Source: Streptomyces diastatochromogenes
Lineage (GTDB): Bacteria; Actinomycetota; Actinomycetes; Streptomycetales; Streptomycetaceae
Assembly: GCA_026913215.1 (NCBI GenBank)
Contig: JAPTYK010000002.1
Span: 372,001 to 436,000 of the forward strand
Direction: 5' to 3'
DNA length: 64,000 bases
Shown here: positions 27,926-36,426 of the stretch, one piece after another
Position numbering within the stretch: position 1 is the first letter of the stretch
Layout: every line of letters starts with the position of its first letter
Position numbers and translations under genes: made by a program
The notes under the pieces: generated by a model
Told to the model about the DNA's origin: nothing
Databases searched by the model: none
Seen by the model: only the letters and a program-made list of their open reading frames with translations

Positions 27926-27940
27926 CCGCTGACTAATCAG
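27926..27940. promoter_or_regulatory. Operator-like repeat copy 2, pilA side
   Basis: CCGCTGACTAATCAG, matching copy 1 outside the 4-base centre (TTAG versus CTAA). It would sit at the transcript start if the candidate promoter is right, a repressor position. Confidence 0.6.
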
Positions 27941-27991
27941 GCTGTTACTAGTACTCGGCTCGGTTGGGCCGGTCGCTGTAGATGGAGAAAG

Positions 27992-28351
27992 ATGTCCACT
28001 TACCTGCAAGGCAAGCTGCGCCGTCGTACGCGCGCGCCGCACGAGACGGCGGAGGCCGGCTTCACGCTCATCGAGCTTCTCGTGGTCATCGTGATCCTCG
28101 GCGTCCTGTCCGCCATCGTCGTCTTCTCCGTCCAGGGCATCAACGACAAGGGGCAGGACTCGGCCTGCGACACCGACAAGGCCACGATCGCGACCGCGGA
28201 GGAGGCCTACTACGCGTCCCACAACAAGTACGGCGGCATGGACGACCTGGAGGGGAAGTTCCTGTCCACCAGGTCCCAGTGGTACGGCATCGAGCTGGTG
28301 GGCGAGGGTGCCGACTACAAGATCAAGCCGCTGGGCACGACCTGCTCCTGA
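27992..28351 (+). CDS. pilA: Major type IV pilin PilA
   Basis: 119 residues. The prepilin site EAGFTLIELLVVIVILGVLS gives cleavage after Gly23, Phe+1 and Glu+5, leaving a mature pilin of 96 residues, short and typical of Gram-positive type IV pilins. Two Cys (DSACDTDK and the C-terminal GTTCS) could close the D-region loop. The ATG at 27992 has GGAGAAAG upstream; an upstream in-frame ATG at 27902 would add a non-pilin leader. It is divergent from pilB, followed by a strong hairpin and then by pilD. Confidence 0.93.
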   Translation: MSTYLQGKLRRRTRAPHETAEAGFTLIELLVVIVILGVLSAIVVFSVQGINDKGQDSACDTDKATIATAEEAYYASHNKYGGMDDLEGKFLSTRSQWYGIELVGEGADYKIKPLGTTCS

Positions 28352-28363
28352 CGCGGGGATCGT

Positions 28364-28394
28364 CGCCGGGTGGCAGCGGAAGCGCCACCCGGCG
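28364..28394 (+). terminator. Hairpin terminator after pilA
   Basis: Perfect 11-bp stem CGCCGGGTGGC / GCCACCCGGCG with a 9-base loop, 12 bases after the pilA stop. No U-run, as usual in this group. It may limit read-through into pilD, or stabilise abundant pilA mRNA. Confidence 0.75.
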
Positions 28395-28510
28395 CACCGG
28401 TGTCCGCGCCCCGAGACGCGTCCTCGACCGTTGAGCCGTTGAGCCGTTGAGTCGTTGAAGCGTCTTGCCCCCGTGGCGAGAGACGCGAGCGATACGGCAC
28501 GATTGCGACC

Positions 28511-29352
28511 ATGTCATCCATATATGTCGCGATCGTAGGCCTGTTCGGACTCGCCGTCGGGTCGTTCCTCAACGTCGCCGTGTCCCGGGTGCCGGCCGGC
28601 CGCTCGGTCCTGCGGCCCCGCTCCGCCTGCCCGCGATGTGCCACACCGATCGCGGCCCGGGACAACATCCCCGTCGTGTCCTGGCTCCTGCTGGGCCGAC
28701 GCTGCCGCGCCTGCCGGGTGCCGATCCCCGCGCGCTACCCGCTCGTCGAAGCGCTCACCGCGATCCTGTTCGCCGCCGAGGCACTGCGCTTCGGCCGGTC
28801 GGAAGTGCTTCCGGCCGCACTGGTCTTCACCGCGGGGCTCCTGGCCCTGGCCGCCTGCGACGCCGAGCACTTCCTGCTCCCCGGCGGCTGCTCTACCCGA
28901 CTCTCGGGCTCACCGCCGCGTGCCTGCTCGCCGCCGCGGCGGCCACCGGCCGGTGGCACCGGCTCGGCGTGACCGCGGCCTGCGGAGCGGGCGGGTTCGC
29001 CGTCTTCTTCACCCTGCACTGGGTACGGCCCGCCTGGCTCGGATTCGGCGACGTGCGCCTGGCCGGCCTGCTCGGCACCGGCCTCGGCTGGCTCGGCCCC
29101 GGGCATCTCGTCTTCGCGCTGATGGCCGGCAGCGTCGCCGGACTGACGGTAGGCCTCGCGCTCATGGCGGCGGGACGGGCGACCCGCCACACCCGCCTCC
29201 CCTTCGGCCTGTTCCTCGCCGCCGGGGCCATCGCCGCCCTCCTCGTCGGCGCTCCCGTCGTCCACTGGTACGAGAGCGTGAGTGACCCGTACGCGACAGG
29301 GGCGCCGTTCACCATGCCCCGCCCTTACCCTGTTACTCATGGGAAAACCTGA
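28511..29352 (+). CDS. pilD: Prepilin peptidase PilD (single-base frameshift)
   Basis: The N-terminal part has the GxxxG-rich first helix (GLFGLAVGSFLNVAVSRVP) and the zinc-binding CPRC...CRAC pair. The first catalytic Asp is in ACDAEHFLLP. Near 28882 one C of a CCCC run is missing; restoring it gives LLPRRLLYPTLGLTAA, then the second catalytic motif GFGDVRLAGLLGTGLG and further membrane helices. With the fix the protein is about 280 residues. It would cleave and N-methylate the prepilins of this locus. The last residues overlap the padR start by 14 bases. Confidence 0.9.
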
Positions 29353-29890
29353 TCTGCCACTCGCCGAGTGGATCGTGCTCGCGCTCCTGGCCGAACGCCC
29401 CACCCACGGCTTCGCCATCGCCTCCCTCACTGCGGAAGGCGCGGAAATCGGTGAGTTCTGGTACATCTCGCGTCCCATGGTCTACCGCTCGATCACGCGG
29501 CTGGTCGAACGCGAACTCATCACGCCGGTGGGCTCCGAGGAAGGCAACCGCGGACCTCAGCGCATGATCTACGCCGCCACCCGCTCGGCGAAGACGACGG
29601 TCAGTCGGTGGCTCAGCGAACCCGTGACCGAACTCTTCGACGTACGCGCCGAGCTCACCTGCAAGCTCCTGCTGCTCCAGCGCCGTGACTCCAGCCCGGC
29701 GCGTCTGGTCGAGCGCCAGCGGGCCGTCCTCGACGAGATCGAGGAGGCGCTGCGCGCCAAGGAGGACGCCGCCGGTGACCACATCACCCGCGCGAGCTAC
29801 GCCTGGCGCCAGGAGCACGTCCACGCCGCGCGCCGGTTCCTCGACGCCGTCGACGCCGACTCGACGAAGCCGGCGGTCAAGACCGGCTGA
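29339..29890 (+). CDS. PadR family transcriptional regulator
   Basis: 183 residues. The N-terminal winged helix (LAEWIVLALLAERPTHGFAI, then YISRPMVYRSITRLVERELI) is typical of PadR. The C-terminal helices (VLDEIEEALRAKEDA) form the dimer part. It follows pilD with overlap, so it may be co-transcribed with pilA-pilD and could control the pilus promoters. That is inference; PadR proteins usually recognise ATGT-N8-ACAT, which does not match the repeats found there. Confidence 0.88.
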   Translation: MGKPDLPLAEWIVLALLAERPTHGFAIASLTAEGAEIGEFWYISRPMVYRSITRLVERELITPVGSEEGNRGPQRMIYAATRSAKTTVSRWLSEPVTELFDVRAELTCKLLLLQRRDSSPARLVERQRAVLDEIEEALRAKEDAAGDHITRASYAWRQEHVHAARRFLDAVDADSTKPAVKTG

Positions 29891-30012
29891 CGTCACGCCG
29901 GTGGTTAGGACCGGCTGTCGTCACGCTGGTGGTCGGGACCGGCTGACGTCACGCCGACGGTCATGCCGCCTCTCGGCAGTCACCTCACCGCCGCGTGCGT
30001 GCGTACGTACGG

Positions 30013-30062
30013 ACGAGACGGGCCCGGCGATCGCTTCCTCGCGATCGCCGGGCCCGTCTCGT
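30013..30062. terminator. Strong bidirectional hairpin terminator
   Basis: A perfect 22-bp inverted repeat (30013-30034 with 30041-30062) and a TTCCTC loop, placed between the convergent padR and FG-GAP/RTX genes. One of the longest perfect stems in the window. Confidence 0.85.
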
Positions 30063-30146
30063 ACATCGGCGTCCTCCAGGCAGCCGCCAGCTACGGCCCG
30101 CCCGCTATGGCCCGTCGGTTACGCCCTGTCGGTTACGCCCTGTCGG

Positions 30147-32135
30147 TTACGGCACCTCGACGACGGTCTCGCAGGAGCCGCCGACCGCGATCACGTCTGT
30201 GCCCGGGAGCGTCGGACCGCCGTTGGCGTCGCCGGCGCAGAGGTCCGCGCCGCTGCCGCCGGAGAGGGTGTCGCTGCCGGCGCCGCCGATGACGGTGTCG
30301 TTGCCGTTGCCGGCGGAGAGAGCGTCGTCGCCGGCTCCGCCCTTGACGGTGTCGGTGCCGTCACCGCCGCTGACGGCGTCCTTGCCGTCACCGCCGTCGA
30401 CGTGGTCGTTGCCGTTGCCGGCGGACACGGCGTCGTCGCCGCCGAACGTGCAGATCGTGTCGTTGCCGCCGTTCCCGCTGACGCTGTCGTTCCCGTTGCC
30501 GGTCACGATCACGTCGGCGCCGCTCGTGCCGTTCACGGTCCCGTTTCCGGTGATCGTGGCGGCGAGACCGTTGCAGCCGGCCGAGACGCCGACGGTCGCC
30601 GTCGCGATGTTCGAGTCGACCGTGCCGTCGGTCGCCTTGTACGTGAAGCTGTCGCTTCCGACGTAGCCGCTGTCCGGCTGGTAGCCGAACGAGCCGTCCG
30701 GGTTCAGCGTGAGGGTGCCGTGTGCCGGCCCGGTCACGACCGAGGCCGTCAGCGCGGTGCCGTCGGGGTCCGTGTCGTTGCCGAGGACGCCGGGAGCGGC
30801 GACGAGGAGAGGGGTGTCCGCGCCGATGTGGCCGTACGACTCGTTCGCGGCGGTCGGCGTCCGGTTCGTCGCGTTGAGGAGGACCGACGCGTCCTTGACG
30901 AACGTCGCCGAGCTGTTGCTGTTGGCCGTGACGACGTCGGGGCGCCCGTCGCCGTCGAGGTCGGCCACCGCCGTGGCCTGCGGGTTGCTGCCGCCGTTGA
31001 GCCCGAAGGCGAGCGGGCTGCCGAACGTGCCGGTGCCGTCGCCTTCGAGCACCACGACCTCGTTCGACTGGGCGCTGGAGACGACCAGGTCGGCGTGGCC
31101 GTCACCGTTCAGGTCGGACACCGACGCGGAGGTGGGGTTCGCCCCCGCCGGCAGGACGCTCGCGGTGCCGAACCCGCCCGCGCCGTCGCCGAGCAGGACG
31201 GCGACGCTTCCCGGCGAGCCGGGCGCCACGAGGACGGCGTCCGGCGTGCCGTCCTCGTCGACGTCGGCGAGCTCGATCGCGGACGGCAGGCTGACGCCGG
31301 CCGGGACGCTCGACGCCGTGCCGAAGCCGCCGGCTCCGTCGCCCGCCAGGACGGAGAGCGTGCCGTTCGCGGTGTTCGCCGTGACGAGGTCCTGGTGGCC
31401 GTCGCCGTCGAGATCGGCGGCCGCGATGCCCTGCGGGCCGGTGCCGACGGCCAGTCCGAGCTGCGTCGCCGTGCCGAACGTGCCGTCGCCGTCACCGAGT
31501 GCCACGGAGACGTTGTTCGTGTTCGTGTCGGACGTCGCCAGGTCCGGCTTGCCGTCCTCGTCGAAGTCGCCGACGGCGACGTCGGTCGGGAAGCGCACGA
31601 CGCACGGGTTGTCGCCCGTGGTGTCGCACCCGGGCGTCGGGTTGAGCTGTACGGCCGTTCCGGCGCCGAGTGCCCCGGAGCCGTCGCCGAGCCAGACCAG
31701 GGCGACGTTGCCACGCGCGTCCTGGCTGATCACGTCCTGGTGGCCGTCGCCGTTGACGTCGCGGATCACCGCCGAGTGGAGGAAGAGGCTCGACGCAGTG
31801 CGCGGCGCCGCGTACTTCGTCACGGCGCCGAAGCCGCCGCCGCCCGAGCCGAGGAACACGCCGAGGCCCTCGGCGCGGATCGCCGTCACGAGGTCCGGCG
31901 TCCCGTCGCCGTCGAGATCGCCGATCGCCACGGCGGAGCTGCCGCGGCCGTTGTCGTCGAGGTTCGCCGCGGTCGCGAAGCCGGTCGTGTTGACGCCGCT
32001 CGCCGTGGCCGGGGTGGCGGCCATCACGACGGTCGCTACCGCGAAGACGAGTGCCGGAATCCGGCGTGGCCGCACGCGCGTGGCCGAGGCCGAGCGGCCG
32101 TCCGGCGTGAGGTGACGACGTGGTGATCTGCTCAT
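30147..32135 (-). CDS. Secreted FG-GAP/VCBS protein with RTX calcium repeats
   Basis: 662 residues. A signal peptide (about 1-46, ending ATPATASG) is followed by seven FG-GAP/VCBS repeats, each with a DxDGDGxPDLV-like calcium loop (about 60-460). A cadherin-like/Big_17 module (VLGNDTDPDGTALTASVV, then SFGYQPDSGYVGSDSFTYKA) comes next. The C-terminal RTX nonapeptide array has GGDGTDTVKGGAGDDALSA-type units. It is exported and should fold on calcium outside the cell; integrin-like propeller and RTX roll suggest adhesion or matrix binding. The ATG at 32135 has GGAGGGGCC upstream. A 19-bp palindrome shared with neighbouring genes lies about 150 bases upstream. Confidence 0.9.
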   Translation of the reverse strand: MSRSPRRHLTPDGRSASATRVRPRRIPALVFAVATVVMAATPATASGVNTTGFATAANLDDNGRGSSAVAIGDLDGDGTPDLVTAIRAEGLGVFLGSGGGGFGAVTKYAAPRTASSLFLHSAVIRDVNGDGHQDVISQDARGNVALVWLGDGSGALGAGTAVQLNPTPGCDTTGDNPCVVRFPTDVAVGDFDEDGKPDLATSDTNTNNVSVALGDGDGTFGTATQLGLAVGTGPQGIAAADLDGDGHQDLVTANTANGTLSVLAGDGAGGFGTASSVPAGVSLPSAIELADVDEDGTPDAVLVAPGSPGSVAVLLGDGAGGFGTASVLPAGANPTSASVSDLNGDGHADLVVSSAQSNEVVVLEGDGTGTFGSPLAFGLNGGSNPQATAVADLDGDGRPDVVTANSNSSATFVKDASVLLNATNRTPTAANESYGHIGADTPLLVAAPGVLGNDTDPDGTALTASVVTGPAHGTLTLNPDGSFGYQPDSGYVGSDSFTYKATDGTVDSNIATATVGVSAGCNGLAATITGNGTVNGTSGADVIVTGNGNDSVSGNGGNDTICTFGGDDAVSAGNGNDHVDGGDGKDAVSGGDGTDTVKGGAGDDALSAGNGNDTVIGGAGSDTLSGGSGADLCAGDANGGPTLPGTDVIAVGGSCETVVEVP

Positions 32136-32281
32136 GGTGAGGCCCCTCCCAGGGCCTGAGGAACGGAGAGTCGGTGATCCGCCTCGGCGGTGCGACCGCC
32201 GAGGGGTGGTGAGGCGCCGGGCCGGTCGATGCCGATCCGGCCTGGCGCCCATGGCCGGACGGCGTCGCGCACCCGGCCAAG

Positions 32282-32300
32282 GTAGTCAATGATTGACTAC
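32282..32300. promoter_or_regulatory. 19-bp palindromic operator, copy 1
   Basis: GTAGTCAATGATTGACTAC, perfect 9-base arms around one central base. It lies about 150 bases upstream of the FG-GAP/RTX start. The same sequence with one change occurs at 33989-34007. Confidence 0.75.
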
Positions 32301-32412
32301 TTGTGCAGGCGTGCGCGAAGCGCGTCGTTCAGCAGGGTGGGACAGGGGGTGAGGACCGGAGGGCCGGGCCCGTCGGCGGGCGATGTCCGTGCCCGGCCGA
32401 TGCTTCGTCGCT

Positions 32413-32570
32413 CATAGCCCGTCGCTCGTAGCCCGTAGCTCGTAGCCCGTCGCCCGTAGCTCGTGGCTCGTAGCCCGTCGCCCGTAGCTCGTGGCTCGTA
32501 GCCCGTCGCCCGTAGCTCGTGGCTCGTGGCTCGTAGCCCGTAGCTCGTGGCTCCTAGCTGGTAGCTCGTC
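32413..32570. repeat. Tandem repeat of about 28 bases
   Basis: Imperfect copies of a unit built from CGTAGCCCGTCGCC and CGTAGCTCGTGGCT, about five to six copies, in the non-coding region downstream of the ModA-like gene. Confidence 0.85.
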
Positions 32571-32604
32571 GCCCCGTCCCCCCATCGCCCCGTGCCCGGG
32601 ATCC

Positions 32605-33837
32605 TTAGTAGCCGTAGGCGGCGAGGGTCGACTGGATGGTGCTGTCGGTGTCCCACTGGTTGTTGAACAGGTCGGTCCAGGCGGCCGCCGCGCCGGTGTT
32701 GCCGCCGGTCAGGGCGACGCCGAACTGCTGGATGTCTCCGTAGCCGGAGTACTCGCTCGGGTTGACCTCGGTCCACGAGTTGGGGTCGTTGCTCGTGGTG
32801 CCGTTCAGGGAGCTCGACGTCCAGCTCACGTGGACGACGTTCGACTTCGCGACGAGACCCAGCTGGGTGTTTCCGCCGGCGTTAGCCGTCACCGCGCCGC
32901 GCACCTGGCTGATCCCCGATTCCACGCGCACCTTGCACGCCGTGCCCGCGCTGTCGCACGCGCTGCCCCGGAACACGTTCTGGCCCGCGCCGCTCTCGGT
33001 CCACGTGAACCCGTTCTGGATCAGCGCCTGCTTGGACGCCGCGCCGAACGGAGCGGAAGCCGGGTCGGCGACCGCGACCCGGTGCCCGCTCGTCCCGAGC
33101 CAGGTGACCAGGCCCGAGATCGTCGTGGGGGCACCGCCGGAGACCGGCGAGGCGTCACAACGAGGCGACTGCGCCTTGCCGTTGCCGCTGCCGTTGGCGT
33201 CCGCGCCGAGCGCCAGCGGCGGCGTCCCGCCGTTGGACGGGTCGTCGCCCTTGGTCGAGCCGGCCCAGTTGCCGTTGCAGCTGTAGATCGCCAGGTGGCC
33301 GATCGCCACGGGGTGCTTGCTGTTGACGTCGCCGTTGCACTGGACGCTCGCGCTCGCCGTGCACGTGCCGCCGTCCGAGGTGGGGATGACCGCGTCCACG
33401 TTGGCCTCGTCCGCCGACAGGAAGGCGTCGATGTGCAGCGGCCCGTCGACGCAGTTGTTCGACGTGGAGGGGTTGCACGTGGTGTAGGGACCGGCGCTCT
33501 TCAGCTGCTGGCGCAGGCTTCCCGAGGTGATGCCCCGCATCGTCGACGTGTCGATCGCCGGCTTGTTCCAGAACCCGCCGACCTGCGACGCGGCGTTCGC
33601 CGTGAAGGGGGTGAACCCCTCGATCGTCGCGATCCGGCCCTTCACGTCCTTCAGGGCGGGATACATGTTGTTCGCGATACCGACCTGCGAATCCGTGGTG
33701 GCGGACGCCACCGGTGCCGCGGCGGCGATCAGCGCCGTGGCGAGGGCGCCCGCCGCGAACGCGTTCCGTACCCGGCGCATCGCGGTGAGTCCGGTGCCCG
33801 AAGCGCTCCGAGCGCCACGCAGGGACTTCCTTTGCAT
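32605..33837 (-). CDS. Secreted substrate-binding protein, ModA/PstS-like
   Basis: 410 residues with a signal peptide (cleavage near AAPVASA). The segment GHRVAVADPASAPFGAASKQ followed by ALIQNGFTW is characteristic of periplasmic molybdate/phosphate-type binding proteins. The rest (VGIANNMYPALKDVKGRIAT, then VNPSEYSGYGDIQQFGVAL) is compatible with a two-lobed fold. No permease or ATPase gene is nearby, so a role as a free or surface binding protein is possible and the ligand is unknown. AAGGAG lies 6 bases before the ATG. Its upstream region shares a palindrome with the FG-GAP gene and the divergent Excalibur/pilin operon. Confidence 0.7.
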   Translation of the reverse strand: MQRKSLRGARSASGTGLTAMRRVRNAFAAGALATALIAAAAPVASATTDSQVGIANNMYPALKDVKGRIATIEGFTPFTANAASQVGGFWNKPAIDTSTMRGITSGSLRQQLKSAGPYTTCNPSTSNNCVDGPLHIDAFLSADEANVDAVIPTSDGGTCTASASVQCNGDVNSKHPVAIGHLAIYSCNGNWAGSTKGDDPSNGGTPPLALGADANGSGNGKAQSPRCDASPVSGGAPTTISGLVTWLGTSGHRVAVADPASAPFGAASKQALIQNGFTWTESGAGQNVFRGSACDSAGTACKVRVESGISQVRGAVTANAGGNTQLGLVAKSNVVHVSWTSSSLNGTTSNDPNSWTEVNPSEYSGYGDIQQFGVALTGGNTGAAAAWTDLFNNQWDTDSTIQSTLAAYGY

Positions 33838-33988
33838 CTGTTACTCCTTGTTGATCAGGTTGCCGGCGGCCGCCGCGCGAGAGCCCCGTTGATGGAGTCA
33901 GGGGATGTCCGATAACTCCTGGGCAGCTGCCGGACTTACCGGCATGGCGGTGCCGCACACGCCTAGATGGTGCTCATGCGATCACTGG

Positions 33989-34007
33989 GTAGTCAATGAT
34001 TGACAAC
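33989..34007. promoter_or_regulatory. 19-bp palindromic operator, copy 2
   Basis: GTAGTCAATGATTGACAAC, one mismatch from copy 1. It lies in the divergent region between the ModA-like gene and the Excalibur/pilin operon and overlaps the -35 box of the plus-strand promoter. Confidence 0.75.
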
Positions 34008-34028
34008 TTTGCTCGGTGTGGATGTAAT
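34000..34028 (+). promoter_or_regulatory. Sigma-70-type promoter for the Excalibur/pilin-propeller operon
   Basis: TTGACA (34000-34005), 17-base spacer, TGTAAT (34023-34028): a near-consensus promoter, unusual in so GC-rich a window. The -35 box is the right half of the palindrome, so a bound protein would block polymerase. Confidence 0.7.
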
Positions 34029-34125
34029 GCACGCGTCCAGCCCGCAGCGGGCCGACGGGCGAGTGCCGTCGGTCCGCTGCGGCACGTGAGGGAAGGGCCG
34101 GCGGCACGATGAGCAGAGGCGTCTT

Positions 34126-34758
34126 ATGGCAGTGAAGAGCAGACCGGCGCGCTCGCGCGTGATCGGACGGGGCGCGCTGGTCCTCGCGGTGGTCGCGGTG
34201 GCGCTGGTCGTGGTGGTGCTGGTGCGCGGCGGGTGGGATTCCGAGGCGCAGGCCCAGAACTCCGACCCCGAGTGGTGCACGCCAGGCACTCCGCGTACCG
34301 CGCTCTGCCCGAACAGCAAGGTGTTCGACGCGAAGGAGTACGCCACCCACGGCAACGCCTTCGGGTGCGTCGACTTCGCCAGTCAGGCGGACGCCCAGGC
34401 GGTGCTGCGGGCCGATCCCGGCGATCCGAACCGCCTCGACGACGGGGGCGGCGTCGCGTGTCGCGGACTGCCGGAACCGCGCGACACCAAGCCGGTGTCC
34501 CGCGCCCGGCAGTTCACGTGCGGACCCGGCGACCCGCGCAGCGCGCTGTGCCCGCAGCCGAACCGGGCCTTCGACGCCCGCTACTTCCTGCGCTTCGGCA
34601 ACGACGCGTACGACTGCTCCGACTTCGCCCGCCAGGCGGACGCGCAGGCCGTCCTGCGGTTCGAGCCGGCCGACCCGAACCGCCTTGACGACGACGGGAA
34701 CGGCATCGCGTGCCCGGACCTGCCGGGCCCCAAGGACAACAAGCCCGTACGACGGTGA
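34126..34758 (+). CDS. Membrane-anchored protein with two Excalibur calcium motifs
   Basis: 210 residues. One N-terminal membrane helix (about 14-36) and then two repeats of an Excalibur-like domain. Each has DFA-QADAQAVLR, then a DPNRLDDD-type calcium loop ending in IACPDLP or VACRGLP, with Cys pairs (DCSDF...IACPDLP). Excalibur domains are small extracellular calcium-binding modules of actinobacteria and firmicutes. Between them are two further Cys segments (CTPGTPRTALCPN and CGPGDPRSALCPQ), so each repeat is about 75 residues with four Cys. It is the first gene of an operon leading into the pilin-propeller gene. Confidence 0.82.
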   Translation: MAVKSRPARSRVIGRGALVLAVVAVALVVVVLVRGGWDSEAQAQNSDPEWCTPGTPRTALCPNSKVFDAKEYATHGNAFGCVDFASQADAQAVLRADPGDPNRLDDGGGVACRGLPEPRDTKPVSRARQFTCGPGDPRSALCPQPNRAFDARYFLRFGNDAYDCSDFARQADAQAVLRFEPADPNRLDDDGNGIACPDLPGPKDNKPVRR

Positions 34759-34835
34759 ACACCGTGACGCGGCAAGGGCCCGCGCGTGCGCTCGGGCCGG
34801 ACGTGACCCATCGATCGAAGGAAGCCCCGACCGTC

Positions 34836-36422
34836 ATGACACCGGACCACCGTCTGTTCACCCCGCGCGCCGGACGCCAGGACGGCTTCACGCTCATCGA
34901 GTTGCTCGTGACCATCGTCATCCTGGGCGTCCTCGCCGCCATCGTGGTGTTCTCCGTCAAGGGCATCGGCGACAAGGGCCGCGAGAACGCGGTCGCCGCG
35001 GACGCGGCGACCCTGCGAACGGCGGAAGAGTCCTACTGCGCGAAGTACGGACGCTACGGGACGATCGACGACCTGAAGGACGGCGGACTGCTGACCGGCG
35101 AACCGGTCTACAACATGGTGGCGGTCGGCGACGAGAACAAGTGCGGGCGAGGCGAGAAGTCGTCGTTCACCCTGTACGCCACCTCACCGATGGAGGGCGC
35201 GGCGGGCGAGATCCGGACCGGCAGGAATCCGGTCGACCTCGCCGTCGACGAGAAGGCCGACCGCGTGTACGTCGTGGCCTCCGACAGCAACGACGTGACC
35301 GTGATCGACGGCAGGACCGACACCCCGATCGGTTCTCCGATCAACCTCTCCGGCGCCGTGTCGAACCCGACCCGGATCGCGGTCGACACCGGCACGGGCC
35401 AGGTCTACGTAGGAGGGACGGACGGCATCGCGATCATCGACACGGCCCACGGCAACCGCGTGACCCACGTCGACTTCCCGGCGCCCGTCAGCGCCCTGGC
35501 CGTCTCCCCCGAGAACGGCGACGCCTACGTCGCCGGCGGTTCCTCCGGCAGCTCGGCGGTCGCCTACATCACGGCCGGCGGCTCGTCGGCGACGCCGATA
35601 CCCCTGCCCGTCGCCGGACTCGTGGGCGCGGCCAACGGCACGGACTTCTCCTTCGACACCACGCGCCACGCCGTGTACCTCGCGAAGAACAACGTCGGCA
35701 CGGGCGAGAGCGACGCCGCGGCCATCGGCCTCTTCGCGATCTCGACGAAGACCCACGAGGCCAGGCTCGCCTGGAAGTTCCGGACGAAGTCGGCCTGCGG
35801 CTCCACCTACGGCGGGAACTTCCTCGAAGCGCTCTCCGTCCGTGGCAGCACCGTCGTCGATCCGAACCGCAACCTCGTCTACCTCCTTGCCAAGAGGTGC
35901 GTCCCGGACGGGACGACTTCCACGGGCGCGAAGACCGTCGCGACGACGATCGCCGTCAACCCCACCGACGGCAGCTCGACGGCGATCGACGACCCGGTGG
36001 GAATGACCTACGTCCCCCTCACCGCGGCCTACACCTCCGCGGCGGGCTCGGTCTACGTCTACTCCCGCGGCGGAACGCACTGCGGCGGCAACGGCGGCCG
36101 CATCAGCCAGATCGTCGGGACGAAGCCCATGAGGCAGGCGCCGGTCTGCGCGATCTCATCCGCCACCGGCAACCTCACCCACAAGATGGCCGTCCTGAAG
36201 AACCTCAACAGGATCTTCGTCGCACAGCCGTACGGGGCCGACGGCGCCGCCGTCGCACCGGGCGGCCTCGGCGTGGCCGACGGCACCACGCTCCTGACGC
36301 AGAGTGCGCTCGGCACGCCCCGCCAGTTCGGCTCGCTGGCCGTGAACAACAAGACGGCGAAGGTGTACGCGATCGACCCGACGGACAAAACGGTCGCGGT
36401 GTTCCGGACGGGATCGGCCTGA
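34836..36422 (+). CDS. Prepilin fused to a YVTN-type beta-propeller
   Basis: 528 residues. The prepilin site RQDGFTLIELLVTIVILGVL gives cleavage after Gly17, with Phe+1 and Glu+5. The pilin part up to about residue 125 closely resembles PilA of this locus (AEESYCAKYGRYGTIDDL versus AEEAYYASHNKYGGMDDL). Residues about 135-528 contain repeated blades of the NPVDLAVDEKADRVYVVASD and VTVIDGRT type, characteristic of YVTN/NHL propellers. A propeller on a pilin is unusual and suggests a tip or side adhesin, analogous in position to PilY1. GAAGGAAG precedes the ATG by 11 bases. The Excalibur genes on both sides are in the same operon. Confidence 0.85.
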   Translation: MTPDHRLFTPRAGRQDGFTLIELLVTIVILGVLAAIVVFSVKGIGDKGRENAVAADAATLRTAEESYCAKYGRYGTIDDLKDGGLLTGEPVYNMVAVGDENKCGRGEKSSFTLYATSPMEGAAGEIRTGRNPVDLAVDEKADRVYVVASDSNDVTVIDGRTDTPIGSPINLSGAVSNPTRIAVDTGTGQVYVGGTDGIAIIDTAHGNRVTHVDFPAPVSALAVSPENGDAYVAGGSSGSSAVAYITAGGSSATPIPLPVAGLVGAANGTDFSFDTTRHAVYLAKNNVGTGESDAAAIGLFAISTKTHEARLAWKFRTKSACGSTYGGNFLEALSVRGSTVVDPNRNLVYLLAKRCVPDGTTSTGAKTVATTIAVNPTDGSSTAIDDPVGMTYVPLTAAYTSAAGSVYVYSRGGTHCGGNGGRISQIVGTKPMRQAPVCAISSATGNLTHKMAVLKNLNRIFVAQPYGADGAAVAPGGLGVADGTTLLTQSALGTPRQFGSLAVNNKTAKVYAIDPTDKTVAVFRTGSA

Positions 36423-36426
36423 AAAC

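Larger units (their letters stand above)
32136..32604. other. Intergenic: operator and 28-base repeats, no gene
   Basis: About 470 bases between two minus-strand surface genes. It contains the palindrome at 32282-32300 and a tandem repeat block at 32413-32570. No supported ORF. Confidence 0.6.

Noticed and set aside
17963-29352. Type II secretion or competence system instead of pili
   Set aside because: A PilT-type retraction ATPase with the AIRNLIREGK motif and a short major pilin are present, and there is no secretin or ComEA/ComEC gene in the window. A role in DNA uptake cannot be excluded.
32413-32570. Possible CRISPR-like or REP array
   Set aside because: Contiguous imperfect 28-base units without spacers or dyad symmetry.
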